13,948 nucleotides of DNA from Fusobacteriaceae bacterium UBA2433 (GCA_002342785.1 DDQV01000188.1:22423-36370), one strand, 5' to 3'. Shown: positions 1 to 8,056, counted from the stretch's first letter. Numbers and translations: made by a program. Notes: generated from the sequence alone by a model not told the origin.

Positions 1-13
1 TTTCTTACTTTTT

Positions 14-1444
14 TTATCTAATAGTTATTACTTTTAAAGTATTTGTAGTTCCTGGTTTATATAATTCTTCTCCACAAGATAATACTACAATATCTCCAAT
101 TGCAGCATTTATATATCTTTTAGATATAATTTGTGCAAATTCCGCAAATGCTTCAATAGTTCTTACATCATTATCTATTGCTGAATCAGTATTCATAACT
201 GGATAAACACCTTTAGTTAACATAAGTTGATTAGCTGTAGTTTCATTATTTGTAAGTGCTACTATATATGCTGATGGAAAATATTTTCTTATATTCCTAG
301 CTGCTCTACCAGTTTCTGTTGCTACAAAAATTAATTTAGCATGTAATGTTTCTGCTACTTCTACTGTTCCTTTAGAAACTGCTTCTGTTACAGTCATATT
401 TCCTCTGAAATCGTGATGAACATATCCCATTACAGAATCTGTCTTTTTACAAATTTGTGCCATTGTAGAAACTGCCTCTACTGGATATTTACCCTTAGCT
501 GTTTCTCCAGAAAGCATTACTGCATCTGTTCCATCTAATATTGCGTTAGCTACGTCTCCAGCTTCTGCTCTAGTTGGTCTTGGATTTTGAATCATTGAAT
601 CTAACATTTGAGTAGCTGTAATCACCATTTTTCCTACTTCATTACATTTATCTATCATCATTTTTTGTGCAAATGGAACTTCTTCTACAGGAATTTCTAC
701 TCCTAAATCTCCTCTAGCTACCATTATAGCATTAGATAATTCTAAAATTTCATCAAAATTATCTACACCTTCTTGATTTTCTATTTTAGAAATAATTTGA
801 ATATTAGTTCCGCCATTTTCATCTAAAACTTTTCTTACTGCTCTTACATCATCTGCTTTTCTTATGAATGAAGCTGCTACAAAATCTACTCCTTGTTCGC
901 AACCAAATTTAAGATCATTGATATCTTTTTCTGATAATGCTGGTAAATTTACAGAAACACCTGGTAAATTTACTCCTTTATTTTCTCCTAATTCTCCAGT
1001 ATTATTTACAGAACAGATTACCTTGTTACCAGTTACTTCTTTAACTGTAAGTCCTACTAATCCATCATCTAACAAAATTGTATTTCCAACTTTTAAATCA
1101 TCTGTTAATCCTTTATATGTAACTGCCACTATCTCTTTATTTCCAATAATAGTTTCATCAGTTGTAATTGTAAATTCTTGACCAGCCTCTAAAGTTACAT
1201 CATTTCCACCGTCTAATTTTATAGTTCTAATCTCAGGTCCCTTTGTATCTAAAAGAATAGCTGCTTTAATTCCTGTTTCTTTTATTACCTCTCTCATAGT
1301 ATCTATTCTAGCTCCATGTTCAGCATAGTTTCCATGAGAAAAATTTAGTCTCATTACATTCATTCCAGCCTTTAATAAGTTTGTTAACATCTCCTTAGAT
1401 TCTGACTTTGGACCAATTGTACATACTATTTTTGTTTTTTTCAT
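14..1444 (-). CDS. pyk: Pyruvate kinase
   Basis: Converts phosphoenolpyruvate and ADP to pyruvate and ATP, the last step of glycolysis, in the cytosol. The 476-residue protein has the usual length of a short bacterial pyruvate kinase and lacks the extra C-terminal PEP-utiliser-like domain of Bacillus enzymes. Visible family motifs are the N-terminal KIVCTIGP, the substrate-binding MRLNFSHG (residues 31-38; R32, N34, S36), catalytic lysine K220 in IISKIENQEG, metal-binding ARGDLGVEIP (243-252), ATQML (277-281) and LSGETAKG (311-318). The B domain lies roughly at 70-167 and the regulatory C domain follows about residue 345. The ATG has an AGGGGGAGAG ribosome-binding site a few bases upstream. 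It is the last visible gene of accD-accA-pfkA-pyk, 58 bp after pfkA. I see no convincing promoter in that gap, so co-transcription is likely. Any terminator lies outside the window. Confidence 0.98.
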   Translation of the reverse strand: MKKTKIVCTIGPKSESKEMLTNLLKAGMNVMRLNFSHGNYAEHGARIDTMREVIKETGIKAAILLDTKGPEIRTIKLDGGNDVTLEAGQEFTITTDETIIGNKEIVAVTYKGLTDDLKVGNTILLDDGLVGLTVKEVTGNKVICSVNNTGELGENKGVNLPGVSVNLPALSEKDINDLKFGCEQGVDFVAASFIRKADDVRAVRKVLDENGGTNIQIISKIENQEGVDNFDEILELSNAIMVARGDLGVEIPVEEVPFAQKMMIDKCNEVGKMVITATQMLDSMIQNPRPTRAEAGDVANAILDGTDAVMLSGETAKGKYPVEAVSTMAQICKKTDSVMGYVHHDFRGNMTVTEAVSKGTVEVAETLHAKLIFVATETGRAARNIRKYFPSAYIVALTNNETTANQLMLTKGVYPVMNTDSAIDNDVRTIEAFAEFAQIISKRYINAAIGDIVVLSCGEELYKPGTTNTLKVITIR

Positions 1445-1502
1445 TTCTCTCCCCCTGAATTTGTAAAAAATTTGTTATAATGAGCTTTCACTTAGCATTA
1501 TA

Positions 1503-2471
1503 TTATCTAGTTAAAATATGAGCTAATTCAATATCTTTTCTTTTTTGAGTGTTATCAACTATTCCATTCCATGCATAATCAATAAATTTCGTAGTTATCT
1601 TGTTACTCTCAGAACAAATCATCATTCCACTTTCTCCTGCCATAAGTTCTTTTACAGCTTTAGCACCCATTTTTGTTGCTAATACTCTATCAAATGCAGA
1701 TGGTGATCCTCCTCTTTGAATATGTCCTAATACAGTTATTCTTAATTCTGTATCTACGATTTTTGTCAATTCTTTTCCAATTTCATAAGCTGAACCGACT
1801 CCTTCAGAAACTAAAATAATGTCGTGTAATTTGCCTGCTGCTCTTCTTTCTTTTATAACACCGGCTATATCTTGTATTGAATCCTTTGCTTCTGGTATAA
1901 AAAATCCATCTCCTCCAGCAGCTAGCGAAGCATACAATGCTAAATCTCCTGCATCTCTTCCCATTACTTCAACTAAATAAGTCCTCTCGTGGGAAGTAGC
2001 TGTATCTCTTAACCTAACCATAGCTTCTATAATTATATTTAAAGTTGTATCATATCCAATAGTAAAATCTGTTCCGATTATATCATTGTCTATAGTTCCT
2101 GGGATTCCAATAACCTTGATTCCATGTTCTTTGAACAAGAGATCTGCTCCACGAAATGATCCATCTCCACCTATAACAATAAGACCCTGTATCTTATGAG
2201 CCTTTAAATTATCAGCAGCAATTTTTCTTACTTCTGGATCTTTAAACTCAGGTAGTCTTGCACTTAAAAGTACAGTTCCTCCCCTGTCTATAATTCCACT
2301 TACATCAGAACTAGTCATCTTAAAGATATCATTATCTACCATACCTTTATAACCTCTCCTTACTCCAAAAACTTCTAACCCTTGATAAAATGCAAATTTT
2401 GCAGCTGATCTAATAGCAGCATTCATTCCTGGTGCATCTCCACCACTTGTTAATATGGCTATTTTCTTCAT
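1503..2471 (-). CDS. pfkA: ATP-dependent 6-phosphofructokinase
   Basis: Phosphorylates fructose 6-phosphate to fructose 1,6-bisphosphate, the committed step of glycolysis. The 322-residue protein matches the bacterial PfkA length. It shows TSGGDAPGMN (8-17), GGDGS (101-105, where the second Gly of the GDG is the known marker for ATP rather than PPi use), PGTIDND (124-130, with the catalytic Asp128), MGR (170-172) and LGHIQRGGSP (248-257). Effector-site Arg21 is present, but the Arg25 and Arg54 equivalents of the E. coli enzyme are Lys and Ser, so ADP/PEP control may differ (inference). A TTG codon at 2489 would add six residues, but it sits over the GAAGGGGTG ribosome-binding site. The ATG at 2471 has proper spacing and begins the canonical MKKIAILTSGG. 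It lies 74 bp downstream of accA, with no strong promoter or terminator between them. Confidence 0.97.
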   Translation of the reverse strand: MKKIAILTSGGDAPGMNAAIRSAAKFAFYQGLEVFGVRRGYKGMVDNDIFKMTSSDVSGIIDRGGTVLLSARLPEFKDPEVRKIAADNLKAHKIQGLIVIGGDGSFRGADLLFKEHGIKVIGIPGTIDNDIIGTDFTIGYDTTLNIIIEAMVRLRDTATSHERTYLVEVMGRDAGDLALYASLAAGGDGFFIPEAKDSIQDIAGVIKERRAAGKLHDIILVSEGVGSAYEIGKELTKIVDTELRITVLGHIQRGGSPSAFDRVLATKMGAKAVKELMAGESGMMICSESNKITTKFIDYAWNGIVDNTQKRKDIELAHILTR

Positions 2472-2545
2472 ATCTAAACACCCCTTCAAACATAATTTCT
2501 ATAGTTATCTCTGATAATTTTTTAATCATTCAAGAGTAATTTTTT

Positions 2546-3493
2546 CTATACCTCTTGGTTTACTTCACCCATTTTTCTGAACTTTTCATATCTTTTATCT
2601 TTTAACTCTATAAGAGTAAAATCTTTTATTTCTTCATACGCTTCTAATACTTTTATTTTTAAATTTTTTGCCATCATCTCGTGATCTCTGTGAGCTCCTC
2701 CTAAAGGTTCTAGTATGATATCATCTATTACTCCTAGATCTCTCAATTGATCTGCTGATATTTTAAGATCATTTGCTACTTGTTGTACTCTAGTTGGATC
2801 ATTATATAAAATTGCTGCACCTCCTTCTGGCGAAATTACAGAATATACACTATTTTCAAGCATAAATACCCTATCCGCTACCCCTAGGGCTAATGCTCCT
2901 CCAGATCCTCCTTCTCCAATAACAACTGCTATAATAGGAGTCGATAAGCCAGCCATTTCCATAAGATTTCTAGCTATTGCTTCACCTTGTCCATGCTTTT
3001 CTGCATCTATTCCAGGATAAGCTCCAGCAGTATCTATAAGTGTCAAAACTGGTAATTTAAATCGCTCTGCTAATTTCATAAGACGAAGCGCTTTTCTATA
3101 TCCTTCTGGATTAGCCATACCAAAATTTCTATATATGTTAGACTCCATATCTCTTCCTTTTTGATGACCAATTATTACAAATCTTTTTCCATCTATCTTT
3201 CCGATCCCTCCTATAATAGCTGGATCATCTTTAAACAATCTATCTCCATGTAGTTCTTCAAAATCTTCTACAATACGCTCTATATAATCTAAAGTATAAG
3301 GTCTTCTTGGATGCCTAGCTACTAATACCCTTTCCCATGAACTCAGATTTTTATAAATTTCTATTGCCATTTTTTCTTTTTCTGCTTCTAATTTTTTTAT
3401 TTCTAAAGATAAATCAATCTCTTTATCTTTGGAAAATTTTTTTAATTCTTCTATTTTTACCTTTATATTTTTTAAATTTTTTTCAAATTCCAT
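2546..3493 (-). CDS. accA: Acetyl-CoA carboxylase carboxyltransferase, alpha subunit
   Basis: With AccD it forms the cytosolic carboxyltransferase that moves the carboxyl group from carboxybiotin to acetyl-CoA, giving malonyl-CoA for fatty-acid synthesis. The 315 residues are typical of AccA. A charged helical N-terminus (about 1-60) is followed by ARHPRRPYTLDY (59-70) and the crotonase-fold core with GAYPGIDAE (157-165) and the oxyanion-type GEGGSGGALALG (193-204). A TTG codon at 3520 would extend the protein by nine residues into the 3' end of accD. The ATG at 3493 is preferred because a GGGGGTT ribosome-binding site lies about eight bases upstream. The gap from the accD stop is 16 bp, so the two subunits are probably translated from one message in matched amounts. 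The biotin carrier and biotin carboxylase genes are not in the window. Confidence 0.97.
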   Translation of the reverse strand: MEFEKNLKNIKVKIEELKKFSKDKEIDLSLEIKKLEAEKEKMAIEIYKNLSSWERVLVARHPRRPYTLDYIERIVEDFEELHGDRLFKDDPAIIGGIGKIDGKRFVIIGHQKGRDMESNIYRNFGMANPEGYRKALRLMKLAERFKLPVLTLIDTAGAYPGIDAEKHGQGEAIARNLMEMAGLSTPIIAVVIGEGGSGGALALGVADRVFMLENSVYSVISPEGGAAILYNDPTRVQQVANDLKISADQLRDLGVIDDIILEPLGGAHRDHEMMAKNLKIKVLEAYEEIKDFTLIELKDKRYEKFRKMGEVNQEV

Positions 3494-3509
3494 ATTATTA
3501 ACCCCCAAA

Positions 3510-4391
3510 TTATATCGCAAATAAATTGTCTAATACTCTGTGTATAGTTTTTTTCAATTCTTCTCTCTTAGCAATAATATCAACCATTCCACATTCTTGG
3601 ACAAATTCACTTAATTGAAATCCTTCAGGTAATTTTTGTTTTATCGTTTGTTCTATAACTCTAGGTCCTGCAAATCCTATAAGAGTTTTTGGTTCACTTA
3701 TAATTACATCACCTAACATTGCAAATGATGCAGTTACTCCTCCAGTAGTTGGATTCACTGGGACAGATATAAATGGTATCCCTTTTTCTCGAAGTCTTTC
3801 TAAAGCAGCAGAAGTTTTTGCCATCTGCATAAGTGATAAAATACCCTCATGCATCCTAGCGCCTCCAGAAGTTGCTACTATTATTACAGGTATTTTCCTT
3901 TCAATTCCTCTTTCAATTGTACGAGTTATTTTTTCTCCTACAACTGTTCCCATACTTCCTCCTAAAAAAGAAAAATCCATAATGGCTATACTAACTTCCA
4001 TTCCAAATATATTTCCAATTCCAGATATAACGCCTTCTTTTAATTTCGTCTTTATCTTTGCGGTTTCTATTTTTTCTGCATAATCAGGAAATTTAAGAAG
4101 GTCTTTAGTAGACATCTCTACATCAAATTCTTGAAAAGTATCTTTATCTATCAATAATTCTATTCTCTGTTCTCCACTCATCTTAAAGTAGTTATCACAG
4201 TTTGGACATTTCATCTTGTTTTTTCTTATATCACTTTTGTAAATTATTTCATTACATCCTGGACACTTAACCCATAATCCTGAGCCTGTTATATTCGGTT
4301 CCACCTTTTTAGGTTCAGTCTTTATTTCTACTTTTTTTTTCTCAATTTTTAACGTAGCGTATTTCTTTTTATTAATAGAGAAAATACCCAT
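3510..4391 (-). CDS. accD: Acetyl-CoA carboxylase carboxyltransferase, beta subunit (zinc-binding)
   Basis: Beta partner of AccA in acetyl-CoA carboxylase. The 293-residue protein has a Lys-rich N-terminus followed by the diagnostic four-cysteine zinc ribbon CPGC-X15-CPNC (C43, C46, C62, C65). The carboxyltransferase core then shows FSFLGGSMG (140-148), SGGARMHEG (175-183) and PTTGGVTASFAMLGD (214-228). A GTG at 4400 is in frame and would add three residues, but it lies one base from the AGGAGGA ribosome-binding site, so the ATG at 4391, about ten bases from AGGAGG, is the better start. It heads the accD-accA-pfkA-pyk cluster, an order also known from Bacillus-type Firmicutes. In E. coli, AccD's zinc ribbon is reported to bind its own mRNA. 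Whether that happens here cannot be judged from the sequence. Confidence 0.97.
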   Translation of the reverse strand: MGIFSINKKKYATLKIEKKKVEIKTEPKKVEPNITGSGLWVKCPGCNEIIYKSDIRKNKMKCPNCDNYFKMSGEQRIELLIDKDTFQEFDVEMSTKDLLKFPDYAEKIETAKIKTKLKEGVISGIGNIFGMEVSIAIMDFSFLGGSMGTVVGEKITRTIERGIERKIPVIIVATSGGARMHEGILSLMQMAKTSAALERLREKGIPFISVPVNPTTGGVTASFAMLGDVIISEPKTLIGFAGPRVIEQTIKQKLPEGFQLSEFVQECGMVDIIAKREELKKTIHRVLDNLFAI

Positions 4392-4409
4392 TAATCTCAC
4401 TCCTCCTAG

Positions 4410-4422
4410 TTAGTAAAACTAA
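4410..4422. promoter_or_regulatory. Inverted repeat TTAGT-AAA-ACTAA in the accDA leader
   Basis: A perfect 5-bp inverted repeat with a 3-base centre sits immediately upstream of the accD ribosome-binding site, about 30 bp downstream of a second TAGTA-type palindrome in the promoter -10 region. The half-site resembles the TTAGTAC half of FapR operators known from Firmicutes lipid genes, but the spacing does not match that consensus. Operator function is inference. Confidence 0.3.
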
Positions 4423-4448
4423 ATACAAGACTTTTACGTCTATCATAA

Positions 4449-4477
4449 ATAGTACTAAATTTTATATGTTATTGCAA
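4449..4477 (-). promoter_or_regulatory. Candidate sigma-70-type promoter for accD-accA-pfkA-pyk
   Basis: On the minus strand, TTGCAA (4472-4477) is separated by 17 bases from TACTAT (4449-4454), matching sigma-70 spacing with four matches in each box. The predicted start near 4442 gives a leader of about 50 bases before the accD ATG. The -10 box overlaps the 8-bp palindrome TAGTACTA (4450-4457). Other TATAAT-like strings in this AT-rich gap have poorer -35 partners. Confidence 0.5.
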
Positions 4478-4680
4478 TCTTTCTGTTGCGTCATTATTGT
4501 TATTTTACCATATAATCTTGTTTAATTTTTAATCAAAACAAAAAAAGTATTTTTTTTAATAACTCTTTTCTCTATATTATAAAAAAATAAACAAATATAA
4601 TATAATTACAACTGTTATTATACAACATTCTAATCTTTTTTTATATCTATATCTTTTCTTCTTTCTATTCTCAGTATAGA

Positions 4681-4709
4681 TTGACATTTAAAGATTAGAA
4701 TTATATACT
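4681..4709 (+). promoter_or_regulatory. Near-consensus sigma-70 promoter for the lipoprotein gene
   Basis: TTGACA (4681-4686) is followed after exactly 17 bases by TATACT (4704-4709), predicting a start near 4716 and a leader of about 24 bases. An AGGAGG ribosome-binding site at 4729-4734 lies five bases before the ATG. The promoter spacer contains the right arm of a 12-bp inverted repeat. Confidence 0.8.
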
Positions 4710-4739
4710 TGATTTATAATAAATTTTTAGGAGGTTTTT

Positions 4740-5435
4740 ATGAAAAATAAATTAAAGATAATTTTCCTTTCTGGATTAATCCTATCTTTAGGAGCATGTA
4801 CAAATATTCAAGATACATTTACTGGTGTAACTACATATACCGATGCACAAAAAACTAATTTTAATGTACAAGAAGAATCTCAGTTATTTTCCATGGGAAG
4901 TTACAAAATTAATGAAAGTGGTCCTGCCGTAGCTAAGATGAAAGCAGAAGAGCAAGCAAAAACAAATCTAAAAAAACAAATTTTTAATGAAACTACAAAT
5001 GTATTAACTTCATTTTTTAATGAAATAAATACTAAAAATATTTTGATTTCTAATAATATAATTAAAGATTTATCTAATCTTGTCTCTTCAGAATTAATAA
5101 AAGATGCTAAAATAACAAATTCTTGGAACAACGAAGGCAAAGAATTTATTGTTTTAGCTATAGATAAAAATAAAATACCTGATAAAGTAAAGGGAAAATT
5201 TATTACGCACCTTCAAACTATCATTGATGATTTAGATTCTACTATTTATAAAATTTCGAATGAATATACAATAATTGATGATCCTTCTATTTCAGTTATA
5301 AAAGAAAAAACTCCTCAAGTTATAGAATCTCAAATCAAAACTATAACTCCTGAAAATTTAAATCCTCAAAATTCTTTAAATAGCTTAAATTTAGAAAAAA
5401 ACTCTGAACCCGAAGTTTTTTTAGAGGATTTTTAA
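4740..5435 (+). CDS. LPP20-like lipoprotein, function unknown
   Basis: This is a predicted lipoprotein of 231 residues. It has a Lys-rich N-terminus, a hydrophobic stretch and a lipobox L17-G18-A19-C20, so Cys20 should be lipidated after signal peptidase II cleavage, placing the protein on a membrane facing the periplasm. Residues about 50-150 resemble the LPP20 fold as I know it. An Ala-rich helix (AKMKAEEQAKTNLKKQI) is followed by a long helix, then a W...GKEFIVLAIDK strand typical of that family's end. The C-terminal third is low-complexity (Ser/Asn/Glu/Pro) and likely disordered. No catalytic residues are recognisable. It is the only plus-strand gene, has its own strong promoter and shares a terminator with the convergent prs. 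Family assignment comes from pattern only. The lipoprotein call is firm. Confidence 0.85.
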   Translation: MKNKLKIIFLSGLILSLGACTNIQDTFTGVTTYTDAQKTNFNVQEESQLFSMGSYKINESGPAVAKMKAEEQAKTNLKKQIFNETTNVLTSFFNEINTKNILISNNIIKDLSNLVSSELIKDAKITNSWNNEGKEFIVLAIDKNKIPDKVKGKFITHLQTIIDDLDSTIYKISNEYTIIDDPSISVIKEKTPQVIESQIKTITPENLNPQNSLNSLNLEKNSEPEVFLEDF

Positions 5436-5480
5436 ATAAGGTTATAATTACTAAAAAATAATTTTTTTATCTTTAAAATG

Positions 5481-5522
5481 AAAAAGGATGATTCCTGCAT
5501 AATACAGAAATCATCCCTTTTT
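5481..5522. terminator. Bidirectional intrinsic terminator between the lipoprotein gene and prs
   Basis: GGATGATT pairs with AATCATCC, then after one mismatch CTG pairs with CAG around the loop CATAATA. Outside the stem an A5 run faces a T5 run across a one-base bulge, so U-tracts follow the hairpin on both strands. It lies 45 bp past the lipoprotein stop and 24 bp past the prs stop. Confidence 0.9.
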
Positions 5523-5545
5523 ATCTTTTTTAAAGATTATATAAC

Positions 5546-6505
5546 TTAATTTATTTCAAATAATTCACTTATTGATTTATGCTCAATTACTCTTTTTATT
5601 CCTTCTGCAAATAATTTATCAACAGATAAAATCTTAATCTTAGAGATTTTCTTTTCTTCTGGTATCTCGATAGTATCAGTAATTATAATTTTTTTAAGTG
5701 GTGATGCTTCTAATCTTTCCATTGCTGGTCCTGAAAATACAGCATGAGTACAACAAGCGTAAGAAGCTATTGCTCCCATATCCATAATAGCCTGTGCTCC
5801 ATTGGTAATAGTTCCAGCTGTATCGATCATGTCGTCTATGAAGATAGCTGTTTTTCCTTCTACATCTCCTATTATATTCATAATTTCAGACATATTAGGT
5901 TTTGGTCTTCTTTTGTCAATAATTGCAATTTTACAATCTAACCATTTAGCTAATTGTCTAGCTCTTTTTACTCCACCAATATCTGGAGATACAACCACTA
6001 CATCATCTCCTTTTAATCCGTGCTCAATAAAGTTTTTTGCTAAAAGAGGTAAAGCTTTAAAATGGTCTACTGGTATATCAAAAAATCCTTGAATTTGATT
6101 AGCATGTAAATCCATAGTCATTATTCTAGTAGCCCCTGCAGTTGTAAGTAAGTTTGCTACTAACTTAGATGTAATAGGTTCTCTTGGGCTAGCTTTTCTA
6201 TCTTGTCTAGCATATCCATAGTACGGCATAACTACAGTTATTTTATCTGCTGAAGCTCTTTTTAGTGCATCAATAAATATCAATAATTCCATTAAAGATT
6301 CATTTACAGGTTCTGTTGTTGGTTGAATTATAAATACATGACATCCTCTAACTGTCTCTTCAACTTTAGTAAGAACTTCTCCATCTGCAAATCGAAGTAC
6401 TTCAGATTGACCCATTGGTACTCCTAAATGTTTTACAATTCTATTTGCTAAACTAACATTTGATGTTCCCGTAAAAATTTTTACATTCTTGACATTTTTA
6501 ATCAT
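5546..6505 (-). CDS. prs: Ribose-phosphate pyrophosphokinase (PRPP synthetase)
   Basis: Transfers pyrophosphate from ATP to ribose 5-phosphate, giving PRPP for purine, pyrimidine, histidine and NAD synthesis. The 319-residue length is that of class I bacterial Prs. Visible motifs are YYGYARQDRK (95-104, ATP-side flexible loop), DLHANQIQGFF (132-142, with the catalytic metal-binding His), KRRPKPN (198-204, catalytic flexible loop) and the PRPP-binding signature DDMIDTAGT (224-232). The ATG begins only two bases after the glmU stop. The best ribosome-binding site, AAGAAGGAG, lies inside the last codons of glmU about 14 bases upstream, so translational coupling to glmU is likely. The glmU-prs pairing supplies UDP-GlcNAc and PRPP from one transcript and is also known in Bacillus. 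A hairpin terminator follows. Confidence 0.98.
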   Translation of the reverse strand: MIKNVKNVKIFTGTSNVSLANRIVKHLGVPMGQSEVLRFADGEVLTKVEETVRGCHVFIIQPTTEPVNESLMELLIFIDALKRASADKITVVMPYYGYARQDRKASPREPITSKLVANLLTTAGATRIMTMDLHANQIQGFFDIPVDHFKALPLLAKNFIEHGLKGDDVVVVSPDIGGVKRARQLAKWLDCKIAIIDKRRPKPNMSEIMNIIGDVEGKTAIFIDDMIDTAGTITNGAQAIMDMGAIASYACCTHAVFSGPAMERLEASPLKKIIITDTIEIPEEKKISKIKILSVDKLFAEGIKRVIEHKSISELFEIN

Positions 6506-6507
6506 GG

Positions 6508-7857
6508 TTATTTAGTCCACTCCTTCTTAATAAACTGCTTTCCTCTAGCCACTGCTAATGCTCTAGCAGGTACATCCTTAGTAATTACCGATCCTGCCCC
6601 TATTACTGCTAAATCTCCTACATTTATAGGTGCTACTAATTCCGTATCGCTTCCAACAAATACATTCTTTCCTATTATCGTTTTATGCTTATTAACTCCA
6701 TCATAGTTACAAGTTATGGTTCCTGCTCCTATATTGGTGTATTCACCTATTTCAGCATCTCCCAAATAAGTTAGATGCCCAACTTTTACTCCCTTTTCTA
6801 AAATAGCTTTTTTAGTTTCTACAAAATTTCCTATGTGGACTTCTTCCTTTAGATGTGTTTTAGGTCTTATATGAGCAAAAGGCCCTATAGTAACTTTATT
6901 TTCTATAGTTGATTCCTCTATTACTGAAGACTCTATCCTTACATTTTCACCTATTAAAGAATCAATTATTCTAGTATTTCCTATAATTTCATTATTTTCT
7001 CCAATAACAGTTTTACCTTGAAGTACAACTCCTGGATGAATTATTGTATCTTTACCTATCTTTACGCTTTCTTCTATATATGCAGCTTGTGGATCGATTA
7101 ATATTACTCCTTCTTCCATAAGAGTTATATTTTTTCTGACTCTTAATACTTTTTCTGCCTGTGCTAACTGAATTTTTGAGTTAACACCTAGAATTTCTTC
7201 ATTATCTTCTAATATAAAGCTTTCTACTAACTCCTGTTCTTCCACCTGAATTTTGATTACGTCAGTTAGATAATATTCTTTTTGTGCATTATTATTATCC
7301 ATTTTAGATAATGCCTCAAATAATTTTTTATTATTAAATACATATACACCTGCATTTACTTCTTTTATAGATTGAATTTCAAAATCAGCTTCTTTTTGTT
7401 CTACTATAGATTTCACTAATCCATTTTTCTTAACTATCCTTCCATATCCAAAAGGATCTTCATAAATAGAAGTTAAAATAGTAGTAGTTGCTTTAGTAGC
7501 TATATGTTTAGCATAAAGTTTTTTTAAAGTTTCTACTTTTAATAATGGAGTATCTCCACAAACTACCATTACATCTCCATCATAGTCCTTCAACATATCT
7601 TTAGCCATCATTACTGCATGACCAGTCCCTAATTGTTCGTTTTGAACAACGTAGATCTTTTCCTCGCCTATACTTTTTAAAACAACTTCTTTTTTATGAC
7701 CTAATATTAATATATTTTTTTCAACATTTAATTCTTCTAATATATTCATTATCTTTTTTACCATAGGTATTCCATTAACTTTATGAACAACCTTTGGTAA
7801 ATCAGATTTCATTCTTGTTCCTTTTCCTGCGGCTAATATAAGTGAAACTAATTTCAT
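6508..7857 (-). CDS. glmU: Bifunctional N-acetylglucosamine-1-phosphate uridyltransferase / glucosamine-1-phosphate acetyltransferase
   Basis: Makes UDP-N-acetylglucosamine, the precursor of peptidoglycan and lipid A, in two steps: acetylation of glucosamine 1-phosphate, then uridylation. The 449-residue protein has an N-terminal nucleotidyltransferase domain with LAAGKGTRM (8-16), Lys22, QNEQLGTGHA (72-81) and CGDTPLL (100-106). A C-terminal left-handed beta-helix follows from about residue 250, with GHLTYLGDAEIG (360-371; His361 matches the E. coli catalytic His363) and NIGAGTITCNYDG (375-387). An upstream in-frame ATG at 7881 would add eight residues. The ATG at 7857 is chosen because GAGGGGG lies nine bases before it and it begins the canonical MKLVSLILAAG. 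Since transcription is predicted to start at about 7882, the upstream ATG would be essentially leaderless. prs follows two bases after the stop. Confidence 0.97.
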   Translation of the reverse strand: MKLVSLILAAGKGTRMKSDLPKVVHKVNGIPMVKKIMNILEELNVEKNILILGHKKEVVLKSIGEEKIYVVQNEQLGTGHAVMMAKDMLKDYDGDVMVVCGDTPLLKVETLKKLYAKHIATKATTTILTSIYEDPFGYGRIVKKNGLVKSIVEQKEADFEIQSIKEVNAGVYVFNNKKLFEALSKMDNNNAQKEYYLTDVIKIQVEEQELVESFILEDNEEILGVNSKIQLAQAEKVLRVRKNITLMEEGVILIDPQAAYIEESVKIGKDTIIHPGVVLQGKTVIGENNEIIGNTRIIDSLIGENVRIESSVIEESTIENKVTIGPFAHIRPKTHLKEEVHIGNFVETKKAILEKGVKVGHLTYLGDAEIGEYTNIGAGTITCNYDGVNKHKTIIGKNVFVGSDTELVAPINVGDLAVIGAGSVITKDVPARALAVARGKQFIKKEWTK

Positions 7858-7889
7858 AATTTCATTCCCCCTCAAATTCATTGCGTATA

Positions 7890-7918
7890 ATTATAGCATA
7901 TTCGTCAATACTTTTCAA
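7890..7918 (-). promoter_or_regulatory. Extended -10 promoter for glmU-prs
   Basis: On the minus strand, TTGAAA (7913-7918) and TATAAT (7890-7895) are 17 bases apart, and TGC directly before the -10 makes it an extended -10 element. The predicted start at about 7882-7883 gives a leader of about 26 bases before the SD-led glmU ATG at 7857. Confidence 0.82.
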
Positions 7919-8056
7919 TTTTAAAGGTATACTTTATTTTCTGAATAAATTATAAACTCAATTGTACTATTATAAAATTAATTGCACAAATATTTATTTT
8001 AATTAATTCTTTATTTAATTTTCCTATTTTTATTTTTACTACAATCAAAATAATTC

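Larger units (their letters stand above)
4401..4739. other. Divergent control region between accD and the lipoprotein gene
   Basis: This 339-bp, very AT-rich stretch holds the leftward accDA promoter, the rightward lipoprotein promoter, the accDA leader repeat and a 12-bp inverted repeat (4627-4638 and 4690-4701). Between about 4480 and 4625 I see only A/T runs, with no reading frame that has a ribosome-binding site and no stable hairpin. Confidence 0.7.

Noticed and set aside
864..1181. Plus-strand reading frame inside pyk
   Set aside because: It is antisense to conserved pyruvate kinase sequence, has no ribosome-binding site and has no recognisable protein features. Similar antisense frames at 4901-5140, 5744-6092, 11921-12416 and 13084-13335 were dropped for the same reason.
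2472..2545. Internal promoter between accA and pfkA
   Set aside because: TTGAAT with GATAAC at 18 bases is the best pair found and is too poor in AT-rich DNA to support.
4486..4516. Second rightward promoter, TTGCGT with TATAAT
   Set aside because: The spacing is 19 bases and it would give a leader of over 200 bases, while a near-consensus promoter lies much closer to the lipoprotein gene.
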